Below are positions 49,787 to 58,824 of a stretch of 64,000 bases of DNA, piece by piece. The position numbers were made by a program, and so were the translations under genes. The stretch spans positions 1 through 64,000 of the forward strand of contig VAXW01000004.1 of assembly GCA_005884115.1 (NCBI GenBank), read 5' to 3'. The notes under the pieces are model-generated. The model was not told where the DNA came from. It saw only the letters and a program-made list of their open reading frames with translations, and searched no databases. How positions within the stretch are numbered: position 1 is the first letter of the stretch; every line of letters starts with the position of its first letter. Source of the stretch: Actinomycetota bacterium. GTDB lineage: Bacteria; Actinomycetota; Thermoleophilia; Solirubrobacterales; Solirubrobacteraceae.

Positions 49787-52700
49787 ATGCAACGAACCGG
49801 CGACGGCCTCCTCCTCTCCGCCACCGACCTCGTCGCGTTCCTCGAGTGCGAGCACCTCTCCGCGCTCGACCTTCGCGTCACGACTGGGCAAGAAGTCATC
49901 AAGCAGACCCGCACCGACTCCACCGAGCTCGTCGCGCGGAAGGGCTCCGAGCACGAGCAGCGCTACCTCGAATCGCTGATCTCGAAGCCGCTCGACATAG
50001 TCACGATTCCTTCATCGATCGACGGAGCCGCAGCCGCGAGCGAGGCCGCCGCCGCGACCGAAGCGGCGATGCGCGCAGGCACGGACGTCATCTACCAGGC
50101 CGCCCTCGCGGACGGCGCTTGGCGCGGCTACGCGGACTTCCTCGAACGCGTGGCCAAGCCCTCCCCCGCCTTTGGCGACTGGAGCTATGAGGTCGTTGAC
50201 ACGAAGCTCGCGCGCCGATCGAAGCCGGAGTTCATCGTGCAGCTGTGCCTGTACTCCGACCTGCTCGCTCGCCTGCAGGGCCTCCAGCCCGAGCACATGC
50301 ACATCGTCCTGGGCACCGGCGAGCGCGAGTCGTTCCGCCTGCAGGAGTTCGCGGCGTTCTACCGGCGCTTGCTCGGCCGCTATGAGGGCCGGCTCGCCGA
50401 GGAGTTCGCAGGCACGTACCCGGAGCCGGTCGCCCACTGCGACCTGTGCCGCTACTCGGAGCACTGCAAGGCGCGCTGGCTCGCGGACGACTACCTGACG
50501 CTGATCCTAGGCGTGGGTCGCACGCGCGCGATCCGCCTGCGCCAGGGAGGAATCACGACTGGCGCGCAGCTCGCACTCGCACAGCCCGCCAGCCGGCCGC
50601 GGCGCATCGGCGAGAAGGCGTTTGAGGGCCTGCGCGAGCAGGCGCGCCTGCAGGTGCACGAGCGCTCGACGGGCGAGCAGACCTACGGGCTGCTGGCGCC
50701 GGAAGAGGGCCGCGGATTCGAGCGCCTGCCGCAGCCGCGGCCGGGCGATCTGTACTTCGATATGGAGGGCGACCCGTTCTATGACGGCGAGGGCCTCGAG
50801 TACCTGTTCGGGGTGAGTCGGCTCCAGGACGGCGAGGTCGCCTTCCGCGCGTTCTGGGCACACGACCGCGCGGAGGAGAAGCGCGCGTTCGAGGAGTTCA
50901 TCGACTTCGTGATGGCGGCGCGCGCGGCGGACCCTGAGCTGCACGTGTACCACTACGCGGCGTATGAGCGCTCGGCGCTGAAGCACCTGATGGGCCGCCA
51001 CGGCACGCGCGAGGAGGAGGTCGACGAGCTGCTGCGCGAGAAAGTCCTGGTCGACCTGCTCGATGTGACGAGGCAGGCGATGCGCACCTCGAAGCCGAGC
51101 AACTCGCTGAAGGACGTCGAGGCGTTCTACATGCGGGAGCGCGAGCAGGAGGTCACGGAAGCGGGCGACTCGATCGTGCGCTTCGAGGAATGGCTCGAGA
51201 CGGGCGAGCAGGCGCTGCTGGACGCGATCGAGGCATACAACGAGGTCGACTGCCTCTCCACGCTGAAGCTGCACAGCTGGCTGCTCGAGCGCCGGGGGGA
51301 GGCGAAACGCGAGTTCGGCGTCGAGCTTCGGTGGCGAGCGCCGCCGGAGCCCTACGAGCAGTCGCCGGAATCGAAAGCGATTCAGGATGAGGTGGCTCGC
51401 CTGGAGGCGAGCCTGTTGGTCGGTCTGCCGGAGGACGTCGCGGCGTGGTCTGAGGACGAGCGCGGCCGCTGGCTGATGGCACAGCTCCTGAACTACCACC
51501 GCCGCGAGGAGAAGCCGGCGTGGTGGGCGTACTTCGCGCGCCTGGAACAGTCGCCCGAAGAACTGGTCGACGACCCCGAAGCGATCGGCAACCTCGCGCC
51601 CGACCCGGAGTCGGAACCCGTCGCGGACGAGCGCTCGTTCATCTACACGCTGCGCTTCCCCGAGCAGGAGCACAAGCTTTCGCCCGGCGGCGACATCGTG
51701 GATCCCGTCAGCGAGAAGGACGTCGATGTCGCCGAGATCGACGATGCGCGCGGGATCCTGCGCATGCGGCGCGCACAGAACCGCGCCGAAGAGCCGCTGC
51801 CAGCCGCACTCATTCCGGGCGGCCCCTACAGAACGACCGAGCAGCGTGGTGCGCTGCGCCGGCTGGCTCGAGCGACTGTCGCGTCGAGCATCGACGGTCC
51901 CGGCGACTTCCGCGCGCTGCGCGACATGCTGCGCCGCCGACCGCCGCGCGTCGCGGGCGTGGCACCAGGCCCGCCGCTCATCGCGAGGTCGCCGGAGATC
52001 GAGCAGCTCAAGCAGCTCGCAGAGCGCCTGGATGAGTCATGCCTGTTCATCCAGGGGCCGCCGGGCTCGGGCAAGAGCTGGACGGGCGGCCAGCTGGTGG
52101 TGCACCTGATCGGGCGCGGTGCGCGCGTGGGCGTCGCGGCGACGAGCCACAAGGCGATCCACAACCTCCTCGAGGAGGTCGAGGACGCAGCTTCCGACCA
52201 GGGTGTGATGTTTGAGGGCTGGAAGAAGTCCTCTGGCGGCAATCCGGAGTCGGAGTTCACCTCGAAGCTCAAGGGCCCGCTCATCACGAACGAGCCGAAG
52301 CTCGAAAACTTTCCCCCTCCGGACCACGTTCGGCTCGTCGCAGGCACGGCGTGGCTGTTCGCACCGGAAACGATGGACTCGACGCTCGACTACGTCGTGA
52401 TCGACGAGGCAGGTCAGGTGTCGATCGCGGACGCGCTCGCGATCGGCACGGCAGCTCGGAACGTCATCCTCCTCGGCGACCCGCTCCAGCTCGCTCAGGT
52501 CTCACAGGGGACCCATCCGGACGGCGCGGGCGCATCGGTCCTAGAGCACTTGCTCGGCGACGGCGCGACGATCCCACCCGGGCTGGGCGTGTTCCTCGAC
52601 CACACACGTCGGATGCACCCGGACGTTTGCGCGTTCATCTCGGAGGTGGTGTACGAGAACCGTCTGGAGGCGCTCGATGAGTGCGCGCACCAGCGCATCA

Positions 52701-53209
52701 ACGCGCCAGGCGCGCTGACGGGCACGGGTCTGCGCTTCATCCCGACCGACCACGAGGGCAATACGCGCTCCTCAGTCGAGGAGGCGGAGGCGATCGCCAC
52801 CGCAGTCGCCGGGCTCGACGGTGCGTCGGTCACCCTCGCGGACGGCAAGACGCGGCGCCTGAAGCACGACGATGTCATGGTCGTGACCCCGTACAACGCC
52901 CAGGTGCGCTGCTTGACCGAGCACCTGCCGGTCGGTGTGCGAATCGGCACGGTGGACAAGTTCCAGGGCCAGGAGGCGCAGATCGTGTTCTTCTCGATGG
53001 CGACGTCGTCGGACGCCGACGTGCCCCGGAACGTGGAGTTCCTCTACAGCCGCAACCGACTCAACGTGGCGGTGTCGCGGGCGCGGTGTCTTGCGGTGCT
53101 CGTCTGCAGTCCGCGGCTGCTGGATTTGAAGCCGCGTACGGTTGAGCAGGCGCGGCTGGTCAATGCGCTGTGTCGGTTTGTGGAGATCGCTCAGGGAGTC
53201 GGGATTTGA
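49787..53209 (+). CDS. RecB-like nuclease fused to a Dna2/Upf1-type SF1 helicase (TM0106 family type)
   Basis: The 1140-residue protein has an N-terminal RecB-type nuclease with 'VVDTKLARRSKPEFIVQLC' (Asp-Glu-x-Lys-like core and Gln) and the cluster 'CDLCRYSEHCKARW', possibly part of an Fe-S site. Next comes an RNase-H-like exonuclease region ('LYFDMEGDPFYDGEGLEYLF', 'AYNEVDCLSTLKLH'). The helicase has Walker A 'GPPGSGKS' (about residue 757), 'VVIDEAGQ', 'LLGDPLQLAQV', 'VDKFQGQEAQIV' and 'NVAVSRAR'. It may act in DNA repair or defence. Its stop lies at tRNA-like debris. Confidence 0.88.
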   Translation: MQRTGDGLLLSATDLVAFLECEHLSALDLRVTTGQEVIKQTRTDSTELVARKGSEHEQRYLESLISKPLDIVTIPSSIDGAAAASEAAAATEAAMRAGTDVIYQAALADGAWRGYADFLERVAKPSPAFGDWSYEVVDTKLARRSKPEFIVQLCLYSDLLARLQGLQPEHMHIVLGTGERESFRLQEFAAFYRRLLGRYEGRLAEEFAGTYPEPVAHCDLCRYSEHCKARWLADDYLTLILGVGRTRAIRLRQGGITTGAQLALAQPASRPRRIGEKAFEGLREQARLQVHERSTGEQTYGLLAPEEGRGFERLPQPRPGDLYFDMEGDPFYDGEGLEYLFGVSRLQDGEVAFRAFWAHDRAEEKRAFEEFIDFVMAARAADPELHVYHYAAYERSALKHLMGRHGTREEEVDELLREKVLVDLLDVTRQAMRTSKPSNSLKDVEAFYMREREQEVTEAGDSIVRFEEWLETGEQALLDAIEAYNEVDCLSTLKLHSWLLERRGEAKREFGVELRWRAPPEPYEQSPESKAIQDEVARLEASLLVGLPEDVAAWSEDERGRWLMAQLLNYHRREEKPAWWAYFARLEQSPEELVDDPEAIGNLAPDPESEPVADERSFIYTLRFPEQEHKLSPGGDIVDPVSEKDVDVAEIDDARGILRMRRAQNRAEEPLPAALIPGGPYRTTEQRGALRRLARATVASSIDGPGDFRALRDMLRRRPPRVAGVAPGPPLIARSPEIEQLKQLAERLDESCLFIQGPPGSGKSWTGGQLVVHLIGRGARVGVAATSHKAIHNLLEEVEDAASDQGVMFEGWKKSSGGNPESEFTSKLKGPLITNEPKLENFPPPDHVRLVAGTAWLFAPETMDSTLDYVVIDEAGQVSIADALAIGTAARNVILLGDPLQLAQVSQGTHPDGAGASVLEHLLGDGATIPPGLGVFLDHTRRMHPDVCAFISEVVYENRLEALDECAHQRINAPGALTGTGLRFIPTDHEGNTRSSVEEAEAIATAVAGLDGASVTLADGKTRRLKHDDVMVVTPYNAQVRCLTEHLPVGVRIGTVDKFQGQEAQIVFFSMATSSDADVPRNVEFLYSRNRLNVAVSRARCLAVLVCSPRLLDLKPRTVEQARLVNALCRFVEIAQGVGI

Positions 53210-53305
53210 ACCTGCGACCGCCCGGCCCCAGCCGGGCACACACAAGACCACCTGGCACCTGGCTGGCTGTCCCCCAAGCTGACGCGGGGACTCGAACCCC
53301 GGACT
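53199..53305 (-). other. Two tRNA 3'-end fragments (Pro-like and Thr-like) at the end of the accessory segment
   Basis: On the minus strand a perfect T arm CGGGG-TTCGAGT-CCCCG (53302-53286) is followed by CGTCAGC and TTGGGGGA. Over 33 bases this is similar to the end of the intact tRNA-Thr at 57.4 kb (27 identities by eye), with compensating changes in the T stem. The matching 5' acceptor half is missing. A second fragment at about 53220-53199 reads GTCGCAGGTTCAAATCC, as in tRNA-Pro. No complete tRNA can be folded. Confidence 0.45.
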
Positions 53306-53618
53306 ATCGTGATCGGCGGCGAGCAGCTGAACATGACGCCGCGGCCGGAGATGGTCGGCTCGGTCGTCTCTCAGGCGAACCCCGGCGACGTCACGCACGT
53401 GCTCGCCGATGGGGTCGTCATCAAGCGCGACGGCCAGCTCGTGGGCGTGGACTCCTCGCGCGTGCGGCGCCTCGCCGAGGAATCGCGCGAGCGCGCGCTC
53501 TCGAGCGTGCTGGCCCATGGGCCGCTCCTGCCCCGGGGCGACTCCCGACCTCCAGACACAGCTCGACGCGTTCGGCAAAGCTAATATCGCGCGCGCGCAC
53601 GAGCTCGCGCACTCATGA
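53303..53618 (+). pseudogene. 3' remnant of an amidohydrolase (cytosine/guanine-deaminase-like) gene with a frameshift
   Basis: From 53303 the frame reads 'TIVIGGEQLNMTPRP', 'QANPGDVTHVLADGVVIKRD', 'GQLVGVDSSRVRRLAEESRE', the C-terminal beta strands of amidohydrolases. Near 53536-53539 a run GGGG carries one base too many; the real end, 'ATPDLQTQLDAFGKANIARA', then continues in the next frame to a TGA at 53618. That stop overlaps the next ATG (ATGA). All upstream domains are missing; the break coincides with the tRNA fragment. Confidence 0.75.
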
Positions 53619-54400
53619 GCTACGCGGACATCAACGGCCAGCGCATTCGCTTCGACGACACCGGCGGAGACGGTCCGCCGGTGATCCTCGCCCACGGCTT
53701 CCTTATGGACCGCACGATGTTCGCGCCGCAGGTCAGCGCCCTCGCGGGCGAGTTTCGCGTGATCACGTGGGACGAGCGCGGGTTCGGCGAGACCGAGTTC
53801 GATGGCAAGCCGTTCACCTACTGGGACTCCGCGGGCGACTGCCTCGGCCTGCTCGACCACCTCGACATCCAGCAGGCGGTCGTGGGAGGGATGTCGCAGG
53901 GCGGGTTCCTGTCTCTTCGCGCCGCGCTGCTGGCACCCGAGCGGGTGCGCGCGCTCGTGCTCATCGACACCCAGGCCGGCACCGAGGACCCTGAGCGCCT
54001 GCCCCAGTACCGTCAGATGCAGCAGACCTGGCTCGAGGTCGGGCCGGTGGACGAGCTCGCCAACACGATCGCGAACCTGATCCTCGGCGATCCCGAGCTC
54101 AACGCGCAGTGGATCGCCAAGTGGCGAGAGCTCGATCGCGACCGGACCATGAAGGAGCCCGGCGACTGCCTGCTGGGTCGCGACGACATCACCGACCGGC
54201 TCGGCGAGATCACGTGCCCCGCGATCGTCTTTCACGGTACGGCAGACCAATCGATCGAGATGGAGCGCGCTGAGTCCCTCTGCAAGGGACTCGCGGATTG
54301 CCGCGCTCTGGTCCGCGTCGAGGGCGGCACGCACGCCGCCAACCTGACGCACCCGGATCAGGTCAACGGGCCGCTGCTCGAGTTCCTGCGCTCCCTCTAG
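53615..54400 (+). CDS. Alpha/beta-fold hydrolase
   Basis: The 261-residue protein has 'VILAHGFLMDRTMF' (oxyanion), the nucleophile elbow 'GMSQGG' (Ser), an Asp in 'FHGTADQSIE' and His in 'EGGTHAANL'. It is a typical non-secreted esterase/haloperoxidase-like enzyme. ATG 53615 overlaps the stop of the broken amidohydrolase, so the two once formed an operon, which suggests a shared, perhaps lost, pathway. Confidence 0.88.
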   Translation: MSYADINGQRIRFDDTGGDGPPVILAHGFLMDRTMFAPQVSALAGEFRVITWDERGFGETEFDGKPFTYWDSAGDCLGLLDHLDIQQAVVGGMSQGGFLSLRAALLAPERVRALVLIDTQAGTEDPERLPQYRQMQQTWLEVGPVDELANTIANLILGDPELNAQWIAKWRELDRDRTMKEPGDCLLGRDDITDRLGEITCPAIVFHGTADQSIEMERAESLCKGLADCRALVRVEGGTHAANLTHPDQVNGPLLEFLRSL

Positions 54401-54461
54401 CGGGTCGTCGGCGGAGCGAGACGGAGCTGAAGGTCCGGTCGCCGGGCCGTGACAACGAGCG

Positions 54462-55814
54462 TCAGCCGTGGCGCGCGGCGCGCACGAGTCCTGCTCCCGG
54501 ATGAAGCTCCCGCACGGGGACGAAGCTCTTCCTGGCCACCGAGACTGTGATCGGGCCCACGCTCGGGTCGCCGCTTGGGAGGATGCTGAAACTACCCGTG
54601 ATCCCATCGCGGATCCTTGTCTTGAGCATCGCCGCGATCACGCTGGCTCGGCTACCGCCGCGTGCGATCGCATCGAGCAGCACCTCGGCCGCCTGACCTG
54701 CGTAGGGCGCGTACAGTTCAACCGTCCCACCGGCCACTTTTCGCAGTTCGGACACGAGCCGGCGCCCAGGCCCTGACAGGTTCTGCGGCACACGCCCTGG
54801 CACGCTCGTGAACATGCCCCTCGCCGCGGAGCCGGCCAGGTCGATCGTGGACTGCTGCGCGAAGCCGTCGGGTGCCAGCAGCTTGACCTTCCCCTTATTG
54901 CGCCCGAGCACGGCGACCTTGTGCTTGATCAGGAGAGCGCCATTCTCCTCGGTCAAGCCGGCTAGCAGCACGCCATTTGGTGATGTCCGCGCCACGCGAC
55001 GCATCAGCGCCACATAGCTGGAAGCGCTTACATCCCACGCGCTGAAGCCCACGATCTTGACGTGGAGTTTTCGGGCGGCGCCGCGAAACGTTCGAGCCTG
55101 GCCGAGGCTCGTCGGATCTCCCCCGGCGTAGAGAACGTACATTCGCCTGAGCCCGCGCTGCTTGGCGAACACCGCCAGGCCCGCTCCCTGATACGCGTCG
55201 TTCGGGACGACTCGGGCGTAGTTGTGCCGCCTCGGATATAGGCTCGAGGGCTCGCCGCCGTTGCATTCCGGGCTGGGCTGCGTGAGGCACACGAGCGTGT
55301 TGCCCGGAGAGACCATCGCCACGCCGCCCCCTGGGGCGTCGCCGAGTAGCGGGATGATCACCTCGGCACAACCCGAGTTGTAGGTGCCGACGACGCCGAG
55401 GACGCTCGGGTCGGCCGCGTACGCGGTCGCATTCGCCTGGCAGATCGACTTGCTCCACAACCCGGTCGCTGGATCCGAATCGTCGCAGGGCTGGAAGGCG
55501 ACCCGGCGCTTTCCCGCGCGCCAGCCGGCTGCGCGAAGCACGAGGCGGATCGCGTCATTCATCTGCTGCGAGCGCTTGCTTGACGCCCCACGCAGCGGAA
55601 GATCAGACACGATCAGCGCCTGGGCCCGAGCGGAGCCTTCGTACTGAACTGGCCCGCATGCGGCCGAAGCGACAGCGGTCACCCCGGTCTGTGCGGCCTG
55701 GCCACCGCCTAGCCCGAACACCGTCAGACAGGCAACCAGCACGCCTGCGAGCCCGAGAGTTTGCGCGAACCGGGACAGGTGGTGAGCATAACCGGGCCCT
55801 GATCGGGACACCAT
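54462..55814 (-). CDS. Leu/Ile/Val-binding-type periplasmic receptor protein
   Basis: About 450 residues with an N-terminal signal ('LGLAGVLVACLTVFGLGGG'). The body is the two-lobed Peripla_BP_6 fold: 'QMNDAIRLVLRAAGW', 'CDDSDPATG', 'VLGVVGTYNSGCAEVIIPLL', 'NYARVVPNDAYQGAGLAVFA', 'GVLLAGLTEENGALLIKH' and 'YAPYAGQAAEVLLDAIAR'. ATG 55814 is used; longer starts are possible. No permease or ATPase genes are adjacent, so it may work as a sensor or with a remote transporter. Confidence 0.85.
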   Translation of the reverse strand: MVSRSGPGYAHHLSRFAQTLGLAGVLVACLTVFGLGGGQAAQTGVTAVASAACGPVQYEGSARAQALIVSDLPLRGASSKRSQQMNDAIRLVLRAAGWRAGKRRVAFQPCDDSDPATGLWSKSICQANATAYAADPSVLGVVGTYNSGCAEVIIPLLGDAPGGGVAMVSPGNTLVCLTQPSPECNGGEPSSLYPRRHNYARVVPNDAYQGAGLAVFAKQRGLRRMYVLYAGGDPTSLGQARTFRGAARKLHVKIVGFSAWDVSASSYVALMRRVARTSPNGVLLAGLTEENGALLIKHKVAVLGRNKGKVKLLAPDGFAQQSTIDLAGSAARGMFTSVPGRVPQNLSGPGRRLVSELRKVAGGTVELYAPYAGQAAEVLLDAIARGGSRASVIAAMLKTRIRDGITGSFSILPSGDPSVGPITVSVARKSFVPVRELHPGAGLVRAARHG

Positions 55815-55898
55815 TCCGGGCGCAGAAGGATCGTCTGGCCCTCCCCCGCCCACGGCGCCTACGACCGGCGTTGAGCCTCGGCGGCACACGAGCGAGCA

Positions 55899-55934
55899 CC
55901 AGCGGAGAGCCAGCAGTGCTTGGCTCTCCGCTGG
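55899..55934 (-). terminator. 14-bp perfect hairpin after the minus-strand secreted-protein gene
   Basis: CCAGCGGAGAGCCA (55899-55912) is exactly complementary to TGGCTCTCCGCTGG (55921-55934), loop of 8 bases. It begins 21 bp after the stop at 55956 on that strand. A T tract is absent. It probably ends the transcript and separates it from the receptor gene further down. Confidence 0.6.
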
Positions 55935-55955
55935 ATAGGTCGCTTTGCGCTAGGA

Positions 55956-56609
55956 CTAAAGCCCTTCGCACTGACCGGTCTCGGCGCCGGTCACCTGATT
56001 TGGACTGCCTTCTGAATCGCCAACTGCGGGCTTAGGCGAGTTGCCTTCGCATTGCAGGCTGCCGTGAATCGTGTTCGTCACGTACTCGTTGGCGTCTTCA
56101 TCTTCCAGAACGTTGTTGTTCATTCGCACCGAGCCGTTGACGTGGTTGCGGATGAACCCGAACCAGAACCCGTCGTAGCCTTCCACGGTCACGGCTCCGT
56201 TGATGTGGTTGTCCTCGATCGCGTTCCAGGTGATTTCGAACGGACCGCCGAACGGACCCGAGCCGCCGTGAATGTCGATGCCCCCATCGATCGTTGCGAA
56301 GTGGATCTGCACCGACGCGGGGTTCGTGGCATGGACACCGCCCGTGATCGTGCCGGTTGCGGTCTGTGCTTCGTCACCGCCGAGCACGAAGGTCGCCCCG
56401 GCGCCGATGTACACGCCGCCGTGGACGCTCACGGGGCCTTCGCTCAAGCACGTCGCGCCTTCTGGCACGACTACGCGGCCGTAGCTGCCGGCCGCCAACT
56501 GTTCAGTGCATGTCGTGGTGTTCGAGCCGGCCATGGCAGACGCCGGCAGAGCGAGCAGTAGAACGGAACCCAAGATGCCCACAGCGAGCATCCGGAAATG
56601 TCTCCTCAC
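55956..56609 (-). CDS. Secreted beta-helix-like protein of unknown function
   Basis: The 217-residue protein has a signal peptide ('LAVGILGSVLLLALPASAMA') and a mature part rich in Gly, Asn and Thr with repeated short strands ('GPVSVHGGVYIGAGATFVLG', 'IHFATIDGGIDIHGG', 'DNHINGAVTVEG', 'NHVNGSVRMNNN'). This is typical of a parallel beta-helix. Four Cys may pair. GTG 56609 follows AAAGGAG. It stands alone, with a hairpin terminator. Confidence 0.78.
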   Translation of the reverse strand: MRRHFRMLAVGILGSVLLLALPASAMAGSNTTTCTEQLAAGSYGRVVVPEGATCLSEGPVSVHGGVYIGAGATFVLGGDEAQTATGTITGGVHATNPASVQIHFATIDGGIDIHGGSGPFGGPFEITWNAIEDNHINGAVTVEGYDGFWFGFIRNHVNGSVRMNNNVLEDEDANEYVTNTIHGSLQCEGNSPKPAVGDSEGSPNQVTGAETGQCEGL

Positions 56610-56899
56610 GCTGGATCTCCTTTCCCGGCGGCCGCTGGAGGACCGCCGCTTTCAACGCCGAGCCCATCAGCTTCGTTCTCCCCGATGGCGCCTGCGTGAT
56701 CAGGGAGGGACTCTAGCGGTTTAGCGTGCGTATGACCTCGGGTTGGGAGGCTCCGCTGCGCGCACGACGCCAAGGGTAGGAGCGTCATCGGCGATGGCGG
56801 CAGAGGCAGGGGCGCGACGACCGGCCGAGCATGATCGCCTGTCCCCAGCGGACGCGGCGCACAAGACCGCTCGAGCCTCTGCGGTTCTCGGAGCATCAG

Positions 56900-57313
56900 A
56901 TGGCCGATCTCCCCATCCCCGATCAGGGGATCCTGATCACGCACTTCATCGTCTCCGCCGACGTCGAACGTTCACGTCGCTTCTACACCGACGTGCTCGG
57001 CGGCGAGACGGTGCGCGCGGGGGAACCGTCGTTCGTCGCGCTGGCGAACAGCTGGATCATCATCAACGCCGGCGGGGGCCCGACGGATGACAAGCCGACC
57101 GTGACGCTCGAGACACCCCCGGACCCCGATCGCGTCAGCAGCTTTCTGAACATCCGCGTCGCCGATATCCACGCGATCTACGACGAATGGAGCGCTCGCG
57201 GCGCGCAGTTCCTGACGCCGCCGGAACAGCGCGCGACGGAGATCCGCTGCTACCTGCGTGATCCGGATGGTCATCTGATCGAGGTAGGTCAGACGACGCG
57301 TCGCCCCTCTTAG
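56900..57313 (+). CDS. VOC family protein (glyoxalase-like)
   Basis: The 137-residue protein has 'ILITHFIVSADVERSRRFYT', 'VLGGETVRAG', 'VSSFLNIRVADIHAIYDEWS' and 'RCYLRDPDGHLIEVGQT', with His and Glu metal ligands. ATG 56900 is used because GGAG lies upstream and longer versions add unrelated residues. Stands alone; substrate unknown. Confidence 0.85.
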   Translation: MADLPIPDQGILITHFIVSADVERSRRFYTDVLGGETVRAGEPSFVALANSWIIINAGGGPTDDKPTVTLETPPDPDRVSSFLNIRVADIHAIYDEWSARGAQFLTPPEQRATEIRCYLRDPDGHLIEVGQTTRRPS

Positions 57314-57432
57314 AACCCGTGCGCGCCGGCGGCGCCCACGCGCGCTCGCCCAGCCGGGACACATTCGGGGCACTCTTACTTCTCGTAAGCGACCCGAGCG
57401 AGCGAACTGAAGGAGTTACGGGCGCTCCGCCA

Positions 57433-57505
57433 AGCCGACGCCCGGACTCGAACCGGGGACCCCTTCATTACGAGTGAAGTGCTCTACCAACTGAGCTACG
57501 TCGGC
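57433..57505 (-). tRNA. tRNA-Thr (anticodon CGT)
   Basis: The minus strand folds as a full cloverleaf: acceptor GCCGACG/CGTCGGC, D arm GCTC-AGTTGGTA-GAGC, anticodon arm CTTCA-CTCGTAA-TGAAG with CGT at 57472-57470, five-base variable loop and T arm CCCGG-TTCGAGT-CCGGG. The discriminator is T and CCA is not encoded. All stems are perfect. It is close to the tRNA-like fragments at 53.2 kb. Confidence 0.95.
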
Positions 57506-58135
57506 GTATGACCTGCTAATCAGCCCTTTTTCTGCGCTTGGCCGCCGGCAATGTTACGGCTGTGGGCCCAGTTAGGGGCCCACCCACCCCTTCTTGCGCA
57601 CCCGAGCGCCTGGAGCGGCTCGAAAGCAATGACACGGCCTCAACCTTAGCCGTCCGGCACTGCTGGGTGCCACTTCTTGTCAACTCTTCGGAGCTGCGGA
57701 TCCAACGCTGATCGCTCGGGTGCGGAGGAGTAGGGTCGCCTGCAACCCTCGCGTACCCTCCATTCGCGAAATCCCGAAGTAGGATGCGAGCGTCTCTGGG
57801 GGCGCCCGGCTCGCGCTCGCTCCGGACGGTGGCCGTTGCACAAACCCCCGGCGGGCTCACGGGAGCCGTTCTAAGGGTGGGGTCGGAAAAGCCAAAGGTC
57901 GTCCGCTCGGCCGTGGCGCGCCTTGCCCGGCCTCGACGAGCCCAGCCCCTTCAGCCGGCGTCACAGCGAGCGCGGTCGAGGTTTTCGGAGACGGCTTTGG
58001 GCAACGGCCACGTGGAGAAGCAGCAGCGCCTTCCGGCCCACGTCTTCGGGCGAGCCGATCGCGCAGCTCGTAAGGGTGGCGCCCAGGATGGACCAATCGA
58101 ACTCGAACCGCGGAGCTCCCGGGTGGGGATCGGGG
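57506..58135. other. Gene-free region of about 630 bp
   Basis: No frame in this stretch has a recognisable domain, ribosome site or signal peptide. Codon patterns in all frames look like noise. Around 58044-58095 there are short strings that recall a tRNA D arm (GCGCAGCTCGTAAGGGTGGCGC), but no cloverleaf forms. The tRNA-Thr promoter should lie just above 57506. Confidence 0.5.
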
Positions 58136-58564
58136 CTACGGCGGAATGTCCGCGGGGCCGATCCGCTTCCTTACCTCTGCAGGCACGTCTTCGATGACCT
58201 CTGCGCTCGGATCTGAGGGCGCTCCGTAGACGAAGAACAGCACGTCCGCGTCAGAGTCATTCATGACCTTCAGCGGCGTGTGTGGCTCGACGACTACGAT
58301 TGAGCGGGCTGGAAGCTCGTGCCGCTGCGGAGGGTCGCCCAAGAGCATCGAAAGGGTGCCCTCGAGAACCACGAAGGTCTCCTCCTGGACGAGTTGGACG
58401 TGACGGTAGCCCTCGGCTCCTGGCGGGTAGCGCCACAGGTTTGCTCGCGAGTGGCGGAGCGGTGCGAGCCGCGTCACCTCGACGATTTGCCGAGTTGCGT
58501 CCTCCGGGCGCCAGCTCGGCGGCGCGAACTGCAGCTCGTTGCCGCTGAGTACCGAGAAAGCCAC
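58136..58564 (-). CDS. Cupin domain protein
   Basis: About 142 residues. Start GTG 58564 opens 'VAFSVLSGNELQFAPPSWRP', a beginning seen in actinobacterial single-domain cupins. Motif 1 is 'GAEGYRHVQLVQEETFVVLE' (in part) and motif 2 'VVVEPHTPLKVMNDSDADVL'. One of the usual metal His residues is not obvious, so metal binding is uncertain. The 260 bp upstream hold no supported gene. Confidence 0.78.
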   Translation of the reverse strand: MAFSVLSGNELQFAPPSWRPEDATRQIVEVTRLAPLRHSRANLWRYPPGAEGYRHVQLVQEETFVVLEGTLSMLLGDPPQRHELPARSIVVVEPHTPLKVMNDSDADVLFFVYGAPSDPSAEVIEDVPAEVRKRIGPADIPP

Positions 58565-58824
58565 CGGCCGAGAATCATACGTTCTAGGTTCATGCCGCCT
58601 CCGCGATTTCCCGTCCTCGTCGGTGAGCGTCTCGACGTAGGCGGCGCGACGTCCAAGCGAGCCCGGCCCGCCACGCCCCGTGTTCCGCCCGAGCTCGCTC
58701 CGTGCGCGGAGCGAGGGTTCCGTGCCGGAAATGGGGCAACGGTAATCGAGGTTTAACTGAGATGTAAGGACCGTGTAATGCCTGCGCCCTACCGTCGCCC
58801 CAAACGAACAAGGAGGTTGGGCGC

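Noticed and set aside
53170-53310. Complete tRNA genes at the end of the helicase gene
   Set aside because: T arms are recognisable, but matching 5' acceptor halves and D arms are missing.
58044-58100. Possible tRNA (D-arm-like GCGCAGCTCGTAAGGGTGGCGC)
   Set aside because: No acceptor stem or T arm on the same strand; no cloverleaf can be built.
58570-58720. Short minus-strand string 'RRAAYVETLT' similar to 'CRAAYVTT' near 28200
   Set aside because: Both are short, in gene-free DNA, and share about 15 bases (ACGTAGGCGGCGCGA on the plus strand); may be a small dispersed repeat but too little to support a feature.
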